Counted from the stretch's first letter, positions 18,046 through 25,406 are shown. The stretch: DNA of 64,000 nt from Cytobacillus oceanisediminis (GCF_004366035.1 NZ_SOEE01000002.1:682001-746000); one strand, 5' to 3'. Numbers and translations: made by a program. The notes: generated by a model not told the origin, from the letters alone.

Positions 18046-18062
18046 TGGTATACAATATACCA
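18046..18062. promoter_or_regulatory. perfect operator of the GntR regulon (ferredoxin 1)
   Basis: TGGTATACAATATACCA: 7-bp inverted arms TGGTATA / TATACCA around CAA, containing the core T(T/G)GTATAC(C/A)A that recurs through 18-30 kb. Sits just upstream of the ferredoxin gene. The core has the yGTATACy form typical of GntR operators. Confidence 0.75.
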
Positions 18063-18186
18063 TATAAATGATATTCAGACAATACTAAACTTTTAAATAT
18101 TTTATCTTAGAATCCCTTAACTGCAGCAGCGCCTTGCCCTGTGACCCTTGTGCATTCTATAGTCGATATTCTTGGCACATATTCCC

Positions 18187-18244
18187 ACTGGTTTCTTCTC
18201 CCTCTAAGGCCAGTTCGGACTGATTTCTTCCTCTCCTGTCCGAA
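18187..18244 (-). other. two adjacent hairpins with similar purine loops
   Basis: On the minus strand TTCGGAC / GTCCGAA encloses a loop with AGGAGAGGAAGAAA, and directly after it ACTGG / CCAGT encloses AGAGGGAGAAGAAA. Both are in the gap between the GntR stop (18271) and the ferredoxin promoter. They may form a 3' UTR structure; no T-run follows. No known riboswitch was recognised. Confidence 0.35.
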
Positions 18245-18270
18245 GGAACTTTCATTATTTTCTTTTACAG

Positions 18271-18978
18271 TCATTCATAAACATTTTGCTGTTGAAATTT
18301 TAGCAGGTCCCTTTTTTTAATGCTGTTCATATACGCCATGTAAGCTTTCTTCGAATTTTCAATATGAATCCTCATCAGGTATTCAGCTATTTCGGCATCT
18401 TTATCGCGCAGTGCCTTCATTATATCGATATGTTCTTTTAATGAGACCTTCCTTCGTCCTGGTGTTTCATATCCCATATTGGCCGCCATATGAATAAAAT
18501 CGATCAAGCCTGATAGGATTTCATATAGTTTTGGACTTTTGGATGCTTTATTAATCAGCCTGTTCATTTGAATATGTTCGAAATTGAAGTTTTCTTCATC
18601 CTGTTCACTTAGCTCCATTAGTTCCTTAATTTTGAGATCCAGTTCTTTTTGTGTGCCTGTATCCATTCTTTGTGCTGCCAGTTTTACAGCCAGCACTTCG
18701 AGAGAAGAGAGAATCGTAAATACCTCCAATACTTCATCCTCTGAGATATTGGAGATGACGACCCCTTTTCTGGGAACTGTTTTCACGAAACCTTGAGATT
18801 CCAGCCTGAACAGAGCCTCCCGAATCGGAGTGCGGCTTATGTTGAGCCTGGCTGCGAGCTCCCTTTCTACCAGTCTGTCTCCAGCCTGGTATTCTCCTTC
18901 TAAAATGAGTTTTTTCAGATACAAATACGCATGTTCGCGTATGGATATTAAGTTATTTTCCTCCCATGTTCTATCCAT
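18271..18978 (-). CDS. GntR-family regulator, FCD (FadR/VanR) subfamily, copy 1
   Basis: 235 aa: winged helix (residues 10-80; GDRLVERELAARLNISRTPIREALFRLESQGF) followed by an all-helical FCD ligand domain with His residues in LKEHIDIM and MRIHIENSKK that could hold a metal or acid ligand. The DNA-binding part is almost identical to that of the regulator at 30703-31377, so both should recognise the same operator. It is transcribed as the last gene after the ChrA-type pair, at the end of the oxidase operon. Most FCD regulators repress catabolic genes until an organic acid binds. Confidence 0.9.
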   Translation of the reverse strand: MDRTWEENNLISIREHAYLYLKKLILEGEYQAGDRLVERELAARLNISRTPIREALFRLESQGFVKTVPRKGVVISNISEDEVLEVFTILSSLEVLAVKLAAQRMDTGTQKELDLKIKELMELSEQDEENFNFEHIQMNRLINKASKSPKLYEILSGLIDFIHMAANMGYETPGRRKVSLKEHIDIMKALRDKDAEIAEYLMRIHIENSKKAYMAYMNSIKKRDLLKFQQQNVYE

Positions 18979-18998
18979 TTTATCACCGCCTATTTTTA

Positions 18999-19529
18999 TT
19001 AAGATAAAAAGATCCCTCCATAAAATAAAGCTCCAAATATAACAAGCGAAGGATGAACCTTGAATTTGATTAATGTTAAATAGCTAACTGCTGCAAGAAG
19101 TATAAGATGCAGCATTCCGCTGTTTTCAAAGGCTGTCAAAAAGAACTGGTAGGCCATGACAGCCAGGAGGACAGCAATGATAGGCTGCACGGATTTGGTC
19201 ATTAGCTTCACTTTAGGGGAATCTTTGAATAAATTAACAAACTTAAACAGGACGATGACTGCCAGCGCTGATGGCAGGATGGTAGCTGCCAAAGCAACTG
19301 CCGCCCCTAAAACCCCGCCTAATTCATAGCCGATGAATCCGGCCATTTTCGTTGCTATGGGACCCGGCAGCGCATTGGCAATGGCGAGAACATCCCCAAA
19401 TTCAGATAGCTTCATCCAGCCATTGTTGTTCACTACTTCAATTTGAATGAGGGGAATCGTTGCGGGACCCCCTCCGTATCCTAGTAGATTCGCTACAAAA
19501 AATGCCCAAAAGATCTCCCAATATATCAT
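18999..19529 (-). CDS. ChrA-type transporter, second half
   Basis: 176 aa, one CHR domain with about five membrane segments and the signature GYGGGPATIPLIQ followed by ANALPGPIATKMAGFIGY. Its ATG overlaps the stop of the preceding half (ATGA), so the two are made together, as in the short-chain CHR pairs of Bacillus (YwrA/YwrB). CHR proteins export chromate, but many in catabolic loci probably move another anion. Here it lies in the oxidase operon, which argues for a substrate or product anion. Confidence 0.88.
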   Translation of the reverse strand: MIYWEIFWAFFVANLLGYGGGPATIPLIQIEVVNNNGWMKLSEFGDVLAIANALPGPIATKMAGFIGYELGGVLGAAVALAATILPSALAVIVLFKFVNLFKDSPKVKLMTKSVQPIIAVLLAVMAYQFFLTAFENSGMLHLILLAAVSYLTLIKFKVHPSLVIFGALFYGGIFLS

Positions 19530-20122
19530 GAACTTTTCTCCCTTACTGGCAAGTACTCTTCAGTTGCCTTTTTATTCGCCTGCTCCTTCCGATGGGCAAT
19601 ATAAAATGCTGTGCTTAAGACTATCGCAATTAAAATACCGGGATGCCATTCCATAAACTGAACAAATACCAGTGATACACCAGCCAGCATAAGGTTTTTC
19701 GGCAGCCCTAAGCCCTGGCTTCCTTTCTGGTAAAAACGGTAGGCCATCTCTGCCAGCATAAAACCGATGACAGGTGTCACTCCCTGCACCATTCCGCTTA
19801 CAATTGGGGACTGGCGAAAAGAGTATAAAACGCCAAGCAAAGCTAGCATGGCAATAATAGAAGGTAGGATATGTGTAAGGATAGCTACAGCGGCACCCAT
19901 GCTGCCTTTTACTTTGTAGCCGATATAGGCAGCCATTTTCGTTGCAATTGGTCCTGGCAGCGTATTGGCTAATGCCAGAATCTCCCCGAATTCCTCCTCC
20001 GTCATCCATTTATATTTCTTAACTGCTTCAAATTCTATCAGCGGTATTGTCGAAGGACCTCCTCCATACCCTGTCACACCGGTGCGTGCAAATCCAATCG
20101 TCAATTCAAGATAAGGCTTCAT
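19526..20122 (-). CDS. ChrA-type transporter, first half
   Basis: 198 aa, one CHR domain beginning FARTGVTGYGGGPSTIPLIEFE, with ANTLPGPIATKMAAYIGY and a further hydrophobic half. Partner of the following 176-aa half; together they equal a full-length ChrA. The C-terminus is basic and Glu-rich. The RBS (GGGGAGG) is good. A hairpin at 20159-20202 separates it from the GlcG-type gene, so it may be partly uncoupled from the upstream genes. Confidence 0.88.
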   Translation of the reverse strand: MKPYLELTIGFARTGVTGYGGGPSTIPLIEFEAVKKYKWMTEEEFGEILALANTLPGPIATKMAAYIGYKVKGSMGAAVAILTHILPSIIAMLALLGVLYSFRQSPIVSGMVQGVTPVIGFMLAEMAYRFYQKGSQGLGLPKNLMLAGVSLVFVQFMEWHPGILIAIVLSTAFYIAHRKEQANKKATEEYLPVREKSS

Positions 20123-20158
20123 GCGATCCTCCCCTTATTTAGGTGTTTTTGACTGAAG

Positions 20159-20202
20159 AAGGACCTCATTTCGCTATCTATTAACAACGAATGAGGTCCC
20201 TT
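20159..20202 (-). terminator. hairpin after the GlcG/HbpS-type gene (partial terminator?)
   Basis: GGGACCTCATTCG... and ...AATGAGGTCC form a long stem just after the GlcG/HbpS-type stop on the minus strand. The following tract (TTCTTCAGTC) is weak in T, so it may attenuate rather than stop transcription into the transporter genes. Confidence 0.55.
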
Positions 20203-20206
20203 TCTA

Positions 20207-20686
20207 TTATTTTTTAATATCTGCTTCGGTTACGACTTCATAGCCGTCTTTTTCCAAATAAGATTGAAGGGCTTTTAATGCAGCCGTCCCAACAGCCGTA
20301 TCCTGCTCGCCATTTCCTCCGCTGATGCCGATTCCGCCAACGACTTCACCATTAACCACAATTGGAAACCCTCCCACAAACACAGCAAATTTGCCATTTA
20401 GCATATGCTGGATGCCAAATGCCTCATTGCCTGGAAGAGCAGGCCCGTTCGGTTCTTTATTGAATAGATGGGTGGAGCGTTTATGGCCGGCAGCTGTGTA
20501 AGCCTTTGCAATCGCAATTTCAGGCCCGGTGATTCTTGCTCCATTCATGCGTTCGAGTGCAATCACACTTCCGCCGTCATCGACAATTGCAATGGTTTCA
20601 AACACATTGATTTCCGCTGATTTTTCTTTTGCTGCTTCAATCATCAATTTAGCTTCTTCCAATTCAAGCTTTATAGCAGTTTTCAT
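20207..20686 (-). CDS. GlcG/HbpS (DUF336) family protein
   Basis: About 159 aa from the ATG at 20686 (RBS GAAGGAG); an ATG at 20692 is also possible. Family features: AIVDDGGSVIALERMNGA, IAIAKAYTAAGHKRSTH and the glycine-rich GGFPIVVNGEVVGGIGISGGNGEQD. HbpS-type proteins bind heme or small ligands, and GlcG-type ones occur in catabolic operons of acids, aldehydes and diols without a settled function. Here it follows the aldehyde dehydrogenase gene by 18 bases. Cytoplasmic, no signal peptide. Confidence 0.88.
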   Translation of the reverse strand: MKTAIKLELEEAKLMIEAAKEKSAEINVFETIAIVDDGGSVIALERMNGARITGPEIAIAKAYTAAGHKRSTHLFNKEPNGPALPGNEAFGIQHMLNGKFAVFVGGFPIVVNGEVVGGIGISGGNGEQDTAVGTAALKALQSYLEKDGYEVVTEADIKK

Positions 20687-20704
20687 CTTCATTCTCCTTC
20701 TGAT

Positions 20705-22168
20705 TTAATAACCAATATAAACGGTTTTTACTTGAGTGAAAAATTCCAGGCCGACTCTTCCTGACTCCCGGAACGTAGCCGTGCTGGACTGCTTTAATCC
20801 GCCAAACGGTGCATTGATTAAGTTGCCGGTTGTAGTCCGGTTCACTTTTACCGTGCCTGCCTGAATGTCTTTAGTAAATTGGCTGGCTGTTTTTAAATTA
20901 TTTGTCACAATGGAAGCAGACAGCCCATAGTCCACGTCATTGGCAATCGCAATGGCTTCTTCATATGTATCTGCCTCGATCACGGCAATGACAGGGCCAA
21001 AGATTTCTTCCTTGGCAATCCGGTGATCTGGTTTAACATTAGTAAAAATGGCAGGCTGCACAAAATATCCATTTTCATATTCACCTGATGTGAGACGCTC
21101 ACCGCCAAATACTAGATTCGCACCGTCTTCTTTCCCAAACTCAATATACTTTAGGACATTTTTCAGCTGCTTTTCATTTGCCAGCGGACCGATCTTAACT
21201 CCTTCTTCAAAACCGCTGCCAATTCTAAGTGCGCTTGTTTTTTCAATTAATTTCTCCACAAATGCTTCTTTTACTTCCTTCATCACAATCACTCTGCTTG
21301 TTCCTGTGCATGCCTGCCCGGTCAAAGAAAACCCGCCATTAACTGTTAATGTGGCCGCAAGATCAATGTCAGCATCTTCCATAACTAAAAGCGGATTTTT
21401 TCCGCCAAGTTCCATTTGAGTTCTGGTAGTGAAAGAGCATTTGCTGTGGATGTCCTCTCCTGCAGCTGTTGAGCCAGTGAAGGTGACAGCCTTGACAGCA
21501 GGATGCGTGACTAATAAATCACCTACATCAGATGCCTTCCCAGTAACAAAGTTTAAAACACCTTTTGGTATACCGGCCTCGTGCAGCGCTTCAACAAGCC
21601 GAACGGCAATCAGAGGGGTATCTGAAGAAGGTTTGAAAACCACTGTGTTTCCAGTAATTAATGCCGGAGCAATTTTTCTCGCAGCAATGGAGATGGGAAA
21701 GTTCCATGGCGTGATCACACTTACCACTCCAAGCGGTTCTCTTTCCGTCGAAACTCTCATATTTGGATCATCATTCGGGAAGGTTTCACCTGTGAAGCTT
21801 TGTCCCTCGACCGCATAATAGCGAAGTGTTTGTGCAGAGCGCAGCACTTCATTTTTCGCATCATTGACATGCTTTCCTTCTTCCCTTGTCAGTTCTTCAG
21901 CATATGTGGCCGCATTTACTTCGAGTATTGCTGCTGCTTTGTTCAAAATGGCTGCACGCTTGGATGGAGCTGTCTTTTCCCAGCCAGGGTATGCTTTACT
22001 GGCGGCTTCAATTGCCTCTTTTACATCGGTTTCATTGGATGCCTGAAAAACGCCGACGACATCTTCCGTATTTGCAGGGTTCACACTATAAAACTTCTTT
22101 TGGCTCGCAGATTCCTGCCACTCACCATTAATATAGTTATTGAATGTTTCTACCTTTGTCGTAATCAA
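20705..22168 (-). CDS. aldehyde dehydrogenase (semialdehyde dehydrogenase-like, YcbD/GucD type)
   Basis: About 487 aa from the TTG at 22168, which follows AAGGTGAT at good spacing; the TTG at 22213 has a poorly spaced RBS. Complete NAD-dependent ALDH: FKPSSDTP, FTGSTAAGE, general base Glu253 (QMELGGKNP) and nucleophile Cys287 (TGQACTGTSRV), numbered from the TTG. The sequence style resembles alpha-ketoglutaric semialdehyde dehydrogenases such as YcbD. It likely oxidises an aldehyde formed by the upstream diiron oxidase. The GlcG-type gene follows by 18 bases. Confidence 0.92.
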   Translation of the reverse strand: MITTKVETFNNYINGEWQESASQKKFYSVNPANTEDVVGVFQASNETDVKEAIEAASKAYPGWEKTAPSKRAAILNKAAAILEVNAATYAEELTREEGKHVNDAKNEVLRSAQTLRYYAVEGQSFTGETFPNDDPNMRVSTEREPLGVVSVITPWNFPISIAARKIAPALITGNTVVFKPSSDTPLIAVRLVEALHEAGIPKGVLNFVTGKASDVGDLLVTHPAVKAVTFTGSTAAGEDIHSKCSFTTRTQMELGGKNPLLVMEDADIDLAATLTVNGGFSLTGQACTGTSRVIVMKEVKEAFVEKLIEKTSALRIGSGFEEGVKIGPLANEKQLKNVLKYIEFGKEDGANLVFGGERLTSGEYENGYFVQPAIFTNVKPDHRIAKEEIFGPVIAVIEADTYEEAIAIANDVDYGLSASIVTNNLKTASQFTKDIQAGTVKVNRTTTGNLINAPFGGLKQSSTATFRESGRVGLEFFTQVKTVYIGY

Positions 22169-22232
22169 ACTTATCACCTTACTCTCTGTTAGTTTCTCCC
22201 TTTCCTGCGCCAACTTCTCCTAGTATAGAAAT

Positions 22233-22276
22233 GGCCGCCACATAGACCTCGATGGACAAGATTTAGTGTGACGGCC
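22233..22276 (-). other. hairpin between oxidase and aldehyde dehydrogenase genes
   Basis: GGCCGTCACA / TGTGGCGGCC (one mismatch) encloses about 24 bases. There is no T-run, so it is more likely an mRNA processing or stability element than a terminator. It lies just after the oxidase stop codon. Confidence 0.5.
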
Positions 22277-22289
22277 TGGATAATACTTA

Positions 22290-23021
22290 TTATTTTGCTT
22301 CTACTAAAGATCCAAGATCTTGTTCAAGATATTCTCTCCATAGGCCATCCATGTACATGCGGCGCATTTTCGCACCTGTGCGGACTACTTCAAGGCAGCG
22401 CTGCTGTAATTCAGGAGTATCAGCATGGTCCAAAACAATCTTGTAGCCGCGTTCTCCATGGATTTCGTCAGATACAATGTGCAGATCGAAGAATTCGATT
22501 TCTTCATCTGTGAATCCGTATTGTGCACGGAGAGCTGGAGTCTGCTTTCGATAAATGTCCGGAACCTGGGACTCGAGGCCGACAACTAGAGCAGCCGTTG
22601 CTACAACAAAGTTTTCACGGGCTGCCACTGCATAGCACCAGCTTTGCAGGCCTAAAGTTGTTGGAGCCATGTTTTCTGGATCAATCACTCGTTCGCGGGT
22701 TGTTCCACATGCTTCAGCAAAACGAATCAGTAAGTCTGTATGACGGTCGGCCGCAATTTCTTCTTCATACATATTTTGAAGTGTGAAATCTTTTGCTGCT
22801 TCAAATTTCGGATCGGTTGGAGTGTTGTGATAGATGTACGCTAAGTAGTCAGCAAAAGGTCCAACATAGTGGTAATGGTTTTCTGCCCATCTGGCAAAAT
22901 GCTTTCTTTCCAGTTTTCCTTCAGCCCAAGCTACAGTGAATGGAGCTTTCTGGCTATGGTTTCCTTTAATGGCTTCCTCTAGTTCTTTGCGAAATTCATC
23001 TTTCGATAATAATTCTGGCAT
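22290..23021 (-). CDS. heme-oxygenase-like diiron oxidase (HDO; CADD/UndA/PqqC/TenA superfamily)
   Basis: 243 aa, all helical. It carries Glu87-x6-His94 (EEIAADRH), Glu150 (VVGLES) and His181-x3-Asp185-x2-His188 (HIVSDEIH). These match in type and spacing the diiron ligands I recall for Chlamydia CADD (E81, H88, E142, H174, D178, H181), so it is a candidate O2-activating diiron enzyme, not a thiaminase or a cofactorless PqqC. Members cleave C-C bonds of fatty acids or amino acids, or make p-aminobenzoate. Two operator cores precede it (23070, 23143), and ferredoxin and aldehyde dehydrogenase genes are nearby. Substrate unknown. Confidence 0.85.
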   Translation of the reverse strand: MPELLSKDEFRKELEEAIKGNHSQKAPFTVAWAEGKLERKHFARWAENHYHYVGPFADYLAYIYHNTPTDPKFEAAKDFTLQNMYEEEIAADRHTDLLIRFAEACGTTRERVIDPENMAPTTLGLQSWCYAVAARENFVVATAALVVGLESQVPDIYRKQTPALRAQYGFTDEEIEFFDLHIVSDEIHGERGYKIVLDHADTPELQQRCLEVVRTGAKMRRMYMDGLWREYLEQDLGSLVEAK

Positions 23022-23069
23022 GTGTAAACTCCTCCTCGAAATTCATGTAACCTATTGGCACTTGATATT

Positions 23070-23079
23070 TTGTATACCA
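23070..23079. promoter_or_regulatory. GntR-regulon operator core (oxidase operon, proximal)
   Basis: TTGTATACCA, preceded by TTGATATT which forms a weaker opposite arm. About 50 bases before the oxidase start. Confidence 0.65.
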
Positions 23080-23142
23080 AAACTTTTAAAAAAATAATAG
23101 GTTGTTAATTTACAACCATATTTAATCTTGTTTTTTGGTCTT

Positions 23143-23152
23143 TGGTATACCT
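23143..23152. promoter_or_regulatory. GntR-regulon operator core (oxidase operon, distal)
   Basis: TGGTATACCT, one mismatch to the T(T/G)GTATAC(C/A)A core, about 120 bases before the oxidase start. A second copy in the same promoter region could give cooperative repression. Confidence 0.6.
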
Positions 23153-23245
23153 TAATGAAATCATAACCTATTCTTTTTGAATTGTAAACATAATTTTTAG
23201 AATTTTTTAAAGATTATTTTTTCTTTGGTGATAGATTGTAAGAAT

Positions 23246-24016
23246 TTAATAAAGCTGCTCTTCTTTCAGATCAAGCAGCTCGGAAAGTTCTTCAGCCAGA
23301 TTATCCAGGGCTTCTTCAACGATTTGCTCTCCGATTTCCCTACTCCCTTGCCGGCCATCACCTATACATCCGTTTTCAGTCATTTCTTCATAGAAATAAA
23401 ATCCCTGTACAGCTTTCCCCGGCCGGAGTCTTTCCCATTTTCCGCCTTCCTTGATATCTCCTTTTTCCAAGAGGTCCACTCTTACCAATTCAGGAGCAAG
23501 ATACAGGGCTTCAGACACTTCACGTTCGCAGCTGTGGCCAAATAAAGGAGATTTTACATATTTCCCGATAGATTCCTTTGCAGATGAAGTGGTTTTTGCA
23601 TAGTAGACTTCTACTTCCAATTCCTTTGTGATAGTCATGGCGGCCAGACTCAGGGTAGATTGGTTTCCCCCATGTGAATTCAAAAATAAAAACTTCTTGA
23701 TGCCATGCTGTTTCAGTGAGGAAACCATGTCTGTAAGTACGGCAATCAAAGTAGATGGCTGAAGTGTAATTGTTCCGGGAAAATGGATATGATGCTCGGA
23801 AACTCCCATATTAACAGACGGTGTCACAATAGTATATGGGAACATTCTCTTCCCCAGTTTATTAGCCATTCTCTCCGCTAGCACCGCATCACAGCTTTCT
23901 GCCATATGTGGGCCATGCTGTTCATGTGCTCCAACAGGAATAATGGCAAACTCTACTGTTTCCAGTGATTTCTCGACTTCCTTCCATGTCATTTTAGTAA
24001 GATTATAACAATTCAT
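23246..24016 (-). CDS. creatininase-family amidohydrolase
   Basis: 256 aa. Ligand motifs of the creatininase/MftE/ArfB family are present: PVGAHEQHGPHM (Glu32, His34), SCDAVLAERM (Asp43), FLNSHGGNQST (His) and HSCEREVSEAL (Glu). These metalloenzymes open cyclic amides or deformylate and cleave amide bonds; MftE trims a peptide and creatininase opens a lactam. It is a single gene with operator core TTGTATACCA about 30 bases before its start and lies between the oxidase and a second ferredoxin. It probably hydrolyses an amide or lactam in the same pathway. Confidence 0.9.
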   Translation of the reverse strand: MNCYNLTKMTWKEVEKSLETVEFAIIPVGAHEQHGPHMAESCDAVLAERMANKLGKRMFPYTIVTPSVNMGVSEHHIHFPGTITLQPSTLIAVLTDMVSSLKQHGIKKFLFLNSHGGNQSTLSLAAMTITKELEVEVYYAKTTSSAKESIGKYVKSPLFGHSCEREVSEALYLAPELVRVDLLEKGDIKEGGKWERLRPGKAVQGFYFYEEMTENGCIGDGRQGSREIGEQIVEEALDNLAEELSELLDLKEEQLY

Positions 24017-24046
24017 TTTCTTGATACCTCGCTTATCTTAGGTATT

Positions 24047-24056
24047 TTGTATACCA
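24047..24056. promoter_or_regulatory. GntR-regulon operator core (creatininase gene)
   Basis: TTGTATACCA with a left arm AGGTATT giving the longer palindrome 24040-24056. Directly upstream of the creatininase-family gene. Confidence 0.7.
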
Positions 24057-24075
24057 TTAATAAAAAAATAAAAAA

Positions 24076-24408
24076 CTATTTAGTAATGGCTGCAGTTGTC
24101 TTCTTGGGAGGCTTTACAGAGATGTTTTCCTGGGATATTTCAATATCGTTTTGGATTGTCATTTGACAGGTTAACCGGTACCCTTCTTTCACTCTGTCCC
24201 CAAGCATTTTTTCTTCCTTCCAATTTGGCGGTGCGAGATCATCTCCCCCATTTAATACTATGCACGTACATTTTGTACATCTTCCCATGCCGCAACCATA
24301 TTTTAATTCCGGAAACTGGCGGATCCCTGCCAGTACAACCAAATTAGCATTATCCTTTACCTGCTTTTCCACAATCTCCCCATCCACATGAAGCGTAACC
24401 TTCGGCAT
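24076..24408 (-). CDS. [2Fe-2S] plant-type ferredoxin, copy 2
   Basis: 110 aa with Cys39, Cys44, Cys47 (YGCGMGRCTKCTC) and Cys81 (RLTCQM) as cluster ligands, and an extra Cys49. Different in sequence from copy 1 (17658-18008), so not a recent duplicate. It lies between the creatininase-type gene and the divergent 111-aa gene. A weak operator-like AAGTATACAA is found 58 bases before its start. Probable electron carrier for the diiron oxidase; no ferredoxin reductase gene is visible in the window, so it may use a housekeeping reductase. Confidence 0.9.
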   Translation of the reverse strand: MPKVTLHVDGEIVEKQVKDNANLVVLAGIRQFPELKYGCGMGRCTKCTCIVLNGGDDLAPPNWKEEKMLGDRVKEGYRLTCQMTIQNDIEISQENISVKPPKKTTAAITK

Positions 24409-24465
24409 AATATTACCCCTTTCAGTTTATTCTAAAAATTTTGATACTTTTTTCAAAGTATACAA

Positions 24466-24475
24466 CCTTTCGGGA
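24466..24475. promoter_or_regulatory. weak GntR-regulon operator-like site (ferredoxin 2)
   Basis: AAGTATACAA has eight of ten core positions. It is placed before ferredoxin 2 but lacks a second arm. Confidence 0.35.
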
Positions 24476-24530
24476 AGATTAGCAAACTCGTTTTTTATTT
24501 TTCTGTGTGGTAGATGTCTTTAACTGGATT

Positions 24531-24650
24531 AACTACCATTTCCAATGGGTGCGATTAATTTCGTCGTTATTCAGCGAGATTGGCAACCATTTTCTTTGGG
24601 TCCAATTATTTTCGTCGTTATACGGCTACATTAAATGCCATTTTAATTAA
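24531..24650. repeat. diverged ~50-bp tandem repeat (two to three units)
   Basis: Units beginning near 24531, 24581 and 24632 share (T/C)GGCAACCATTTTCTTT-like and ATTTTCGTCGTTAT-like blocks with each other and with the tandem repeat at 40790-40993. The third unit is degenerate. Lies in the gap upstream of ferredoxin 2. Confidence 0.6.
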
Positions 24651-24801
24651 GCTTAATTTTTTTGGTCATTAATCTGCAGATTGACTCCTGCCTGTTTCCT
24701 CTTTAATGAACAAAAGGTATCCTTTTCGCTGAATTATTAAAAAATTTAGAATATATTATTGAATATTTCAAAATCTTAGTATAAAATAAACTTAACAGAA
24801 A

Positions 24802-24818
24802 TGGTATACAATATTCCA
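24802..24818. promoter_or_regulatory. GntR-regulon operator (111-aa gene)
   Basis: TGGTATACAATATTCCA, one mismatch from the perfect operator at 18046-18062. It overlaps a possible -10 element (TATACAAT), as expected for repression of the plus-strand 111-aa gene. An AAGGAGG at 24824-24830 follows without a well-placed start codon. Confidence 0.7.
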
Positions 24819-24903
24819 AACTGAAGGAGGTATGCTTTCGAGCTACATATGAGCAATTCTGCATTTGTAACTAAGTTCAAATAAAACTAAAGGAGTGTTT
24901 TAA

Positions 24904-25239
24904 TTGGGTAAATATATTGTATTAACAAACAAAGATACTTTCCAGACCATTCTAGAAAACGAAGGTTTAAAGCCTGTTGAGACATATCATTTTTATTTTT
25001 TCGATAAGCTGAAGGCTAAGTATACAATCGCGGAAGTTTTGGATGAGAATATGAAAATCCAGCTTTATGAAAAGTATGAAGGAAAAGAGTATGTAAATCA
25101 TATAGGTGTAAAATTCTTTGAGCGGTTTGAAACGCTCGAAGCAGCCAGAGAAGAACTGGATGAAATAGTAAAAGCATCCGGCAATAGTGAAGACTCCATT
25201 CATTCCAAACTGATAAAATCTGATGAAGTAGCAGTATAA
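24904..25239 (+). CDS. 111-aa protein of unknown function in the oxidase locus
   Basis: 111 aa, starting at TTG with the RBS AAAGGAGTG. I do not recognise a family. It is mixed alpha/beta, acidic, with no Cys and no signal peptide (YIVLTNKDTFQTILENEG, VETYHFYFFDKLKAKYTIAEV, HIGVKFFERFETLEAAREEL), and it may be a small alpha/beta ligand-binding or partner protein. It is preceded by a near-perfect operator (24802-24818) and followed by its own terminator. That makes it a regulated single-gene unit of the pathway and not a shadow ORF. Confidence 0.8.
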   Translation: MGKYIVLTNKDTFQTILENEGLKPVETYHFYFFDKLKAKYTIAEVLDENMKIQLYEKYEGKEYVNHIGVKFFERFETLEAAREELDEIVKASGNSEDSIHSKLIKSDEVAV

Positions 25240-25250
25240 ATGTTATTACG

Positions 25251-25283
25251 AAACCCGGAAGAAGCCGCTCTTCTTCCGGGTTT
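25251..25283 (+). terminator. terminator of the 111-aa gene
   Basis: AACCCGGAAGAAG / CTTCTTCCGGGTTT perfect stem with a short CCGCT loop. Confidence 0.85.
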
Positions 25284-25378
25284 GCTGTTCATAAGAAAAC
25301 GGAAGGGCTTGCCAGGGGGGAGGCTGCTTGCGCTGACAGTTTTCTGGGTTCAAAATTCTAACTTTCTTATTCTATAGA

Positions 25379-25406
25379 AAAAACCGCCAAAGAAAGGCAG
25401 TTTTAC
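25379..25406 (-). terminator. terminator of the 28-aa mini-gene
   Basis: Minus-strand AAAACTGCC / GGCGGTTTTTT stem, beginning at the mini-gene's stop codon. Confidence 0.65.

Noticed and set aside
18063..18270. Glycine-type or other riboswitch ahead of ferredoxin 1
   Set aside because: The hairpins do not match a riboswitch core I can recognise and they lie upstream of the operator, so probably outside the ferredoxin leader.
18999..20122. ChrA gene broken into two pieces by a frameshift
   Set aside because: The two halves are separate CHR domains with an ATGA overlap, as in normal short-chain CHR pairs.
22290..23021. Thiaminase II (TenA) as the function of the HDO-like gene
   Set aside because: The diiron ligand set is complete, which TenA proteins lack, and no thiamine genes are nearby.
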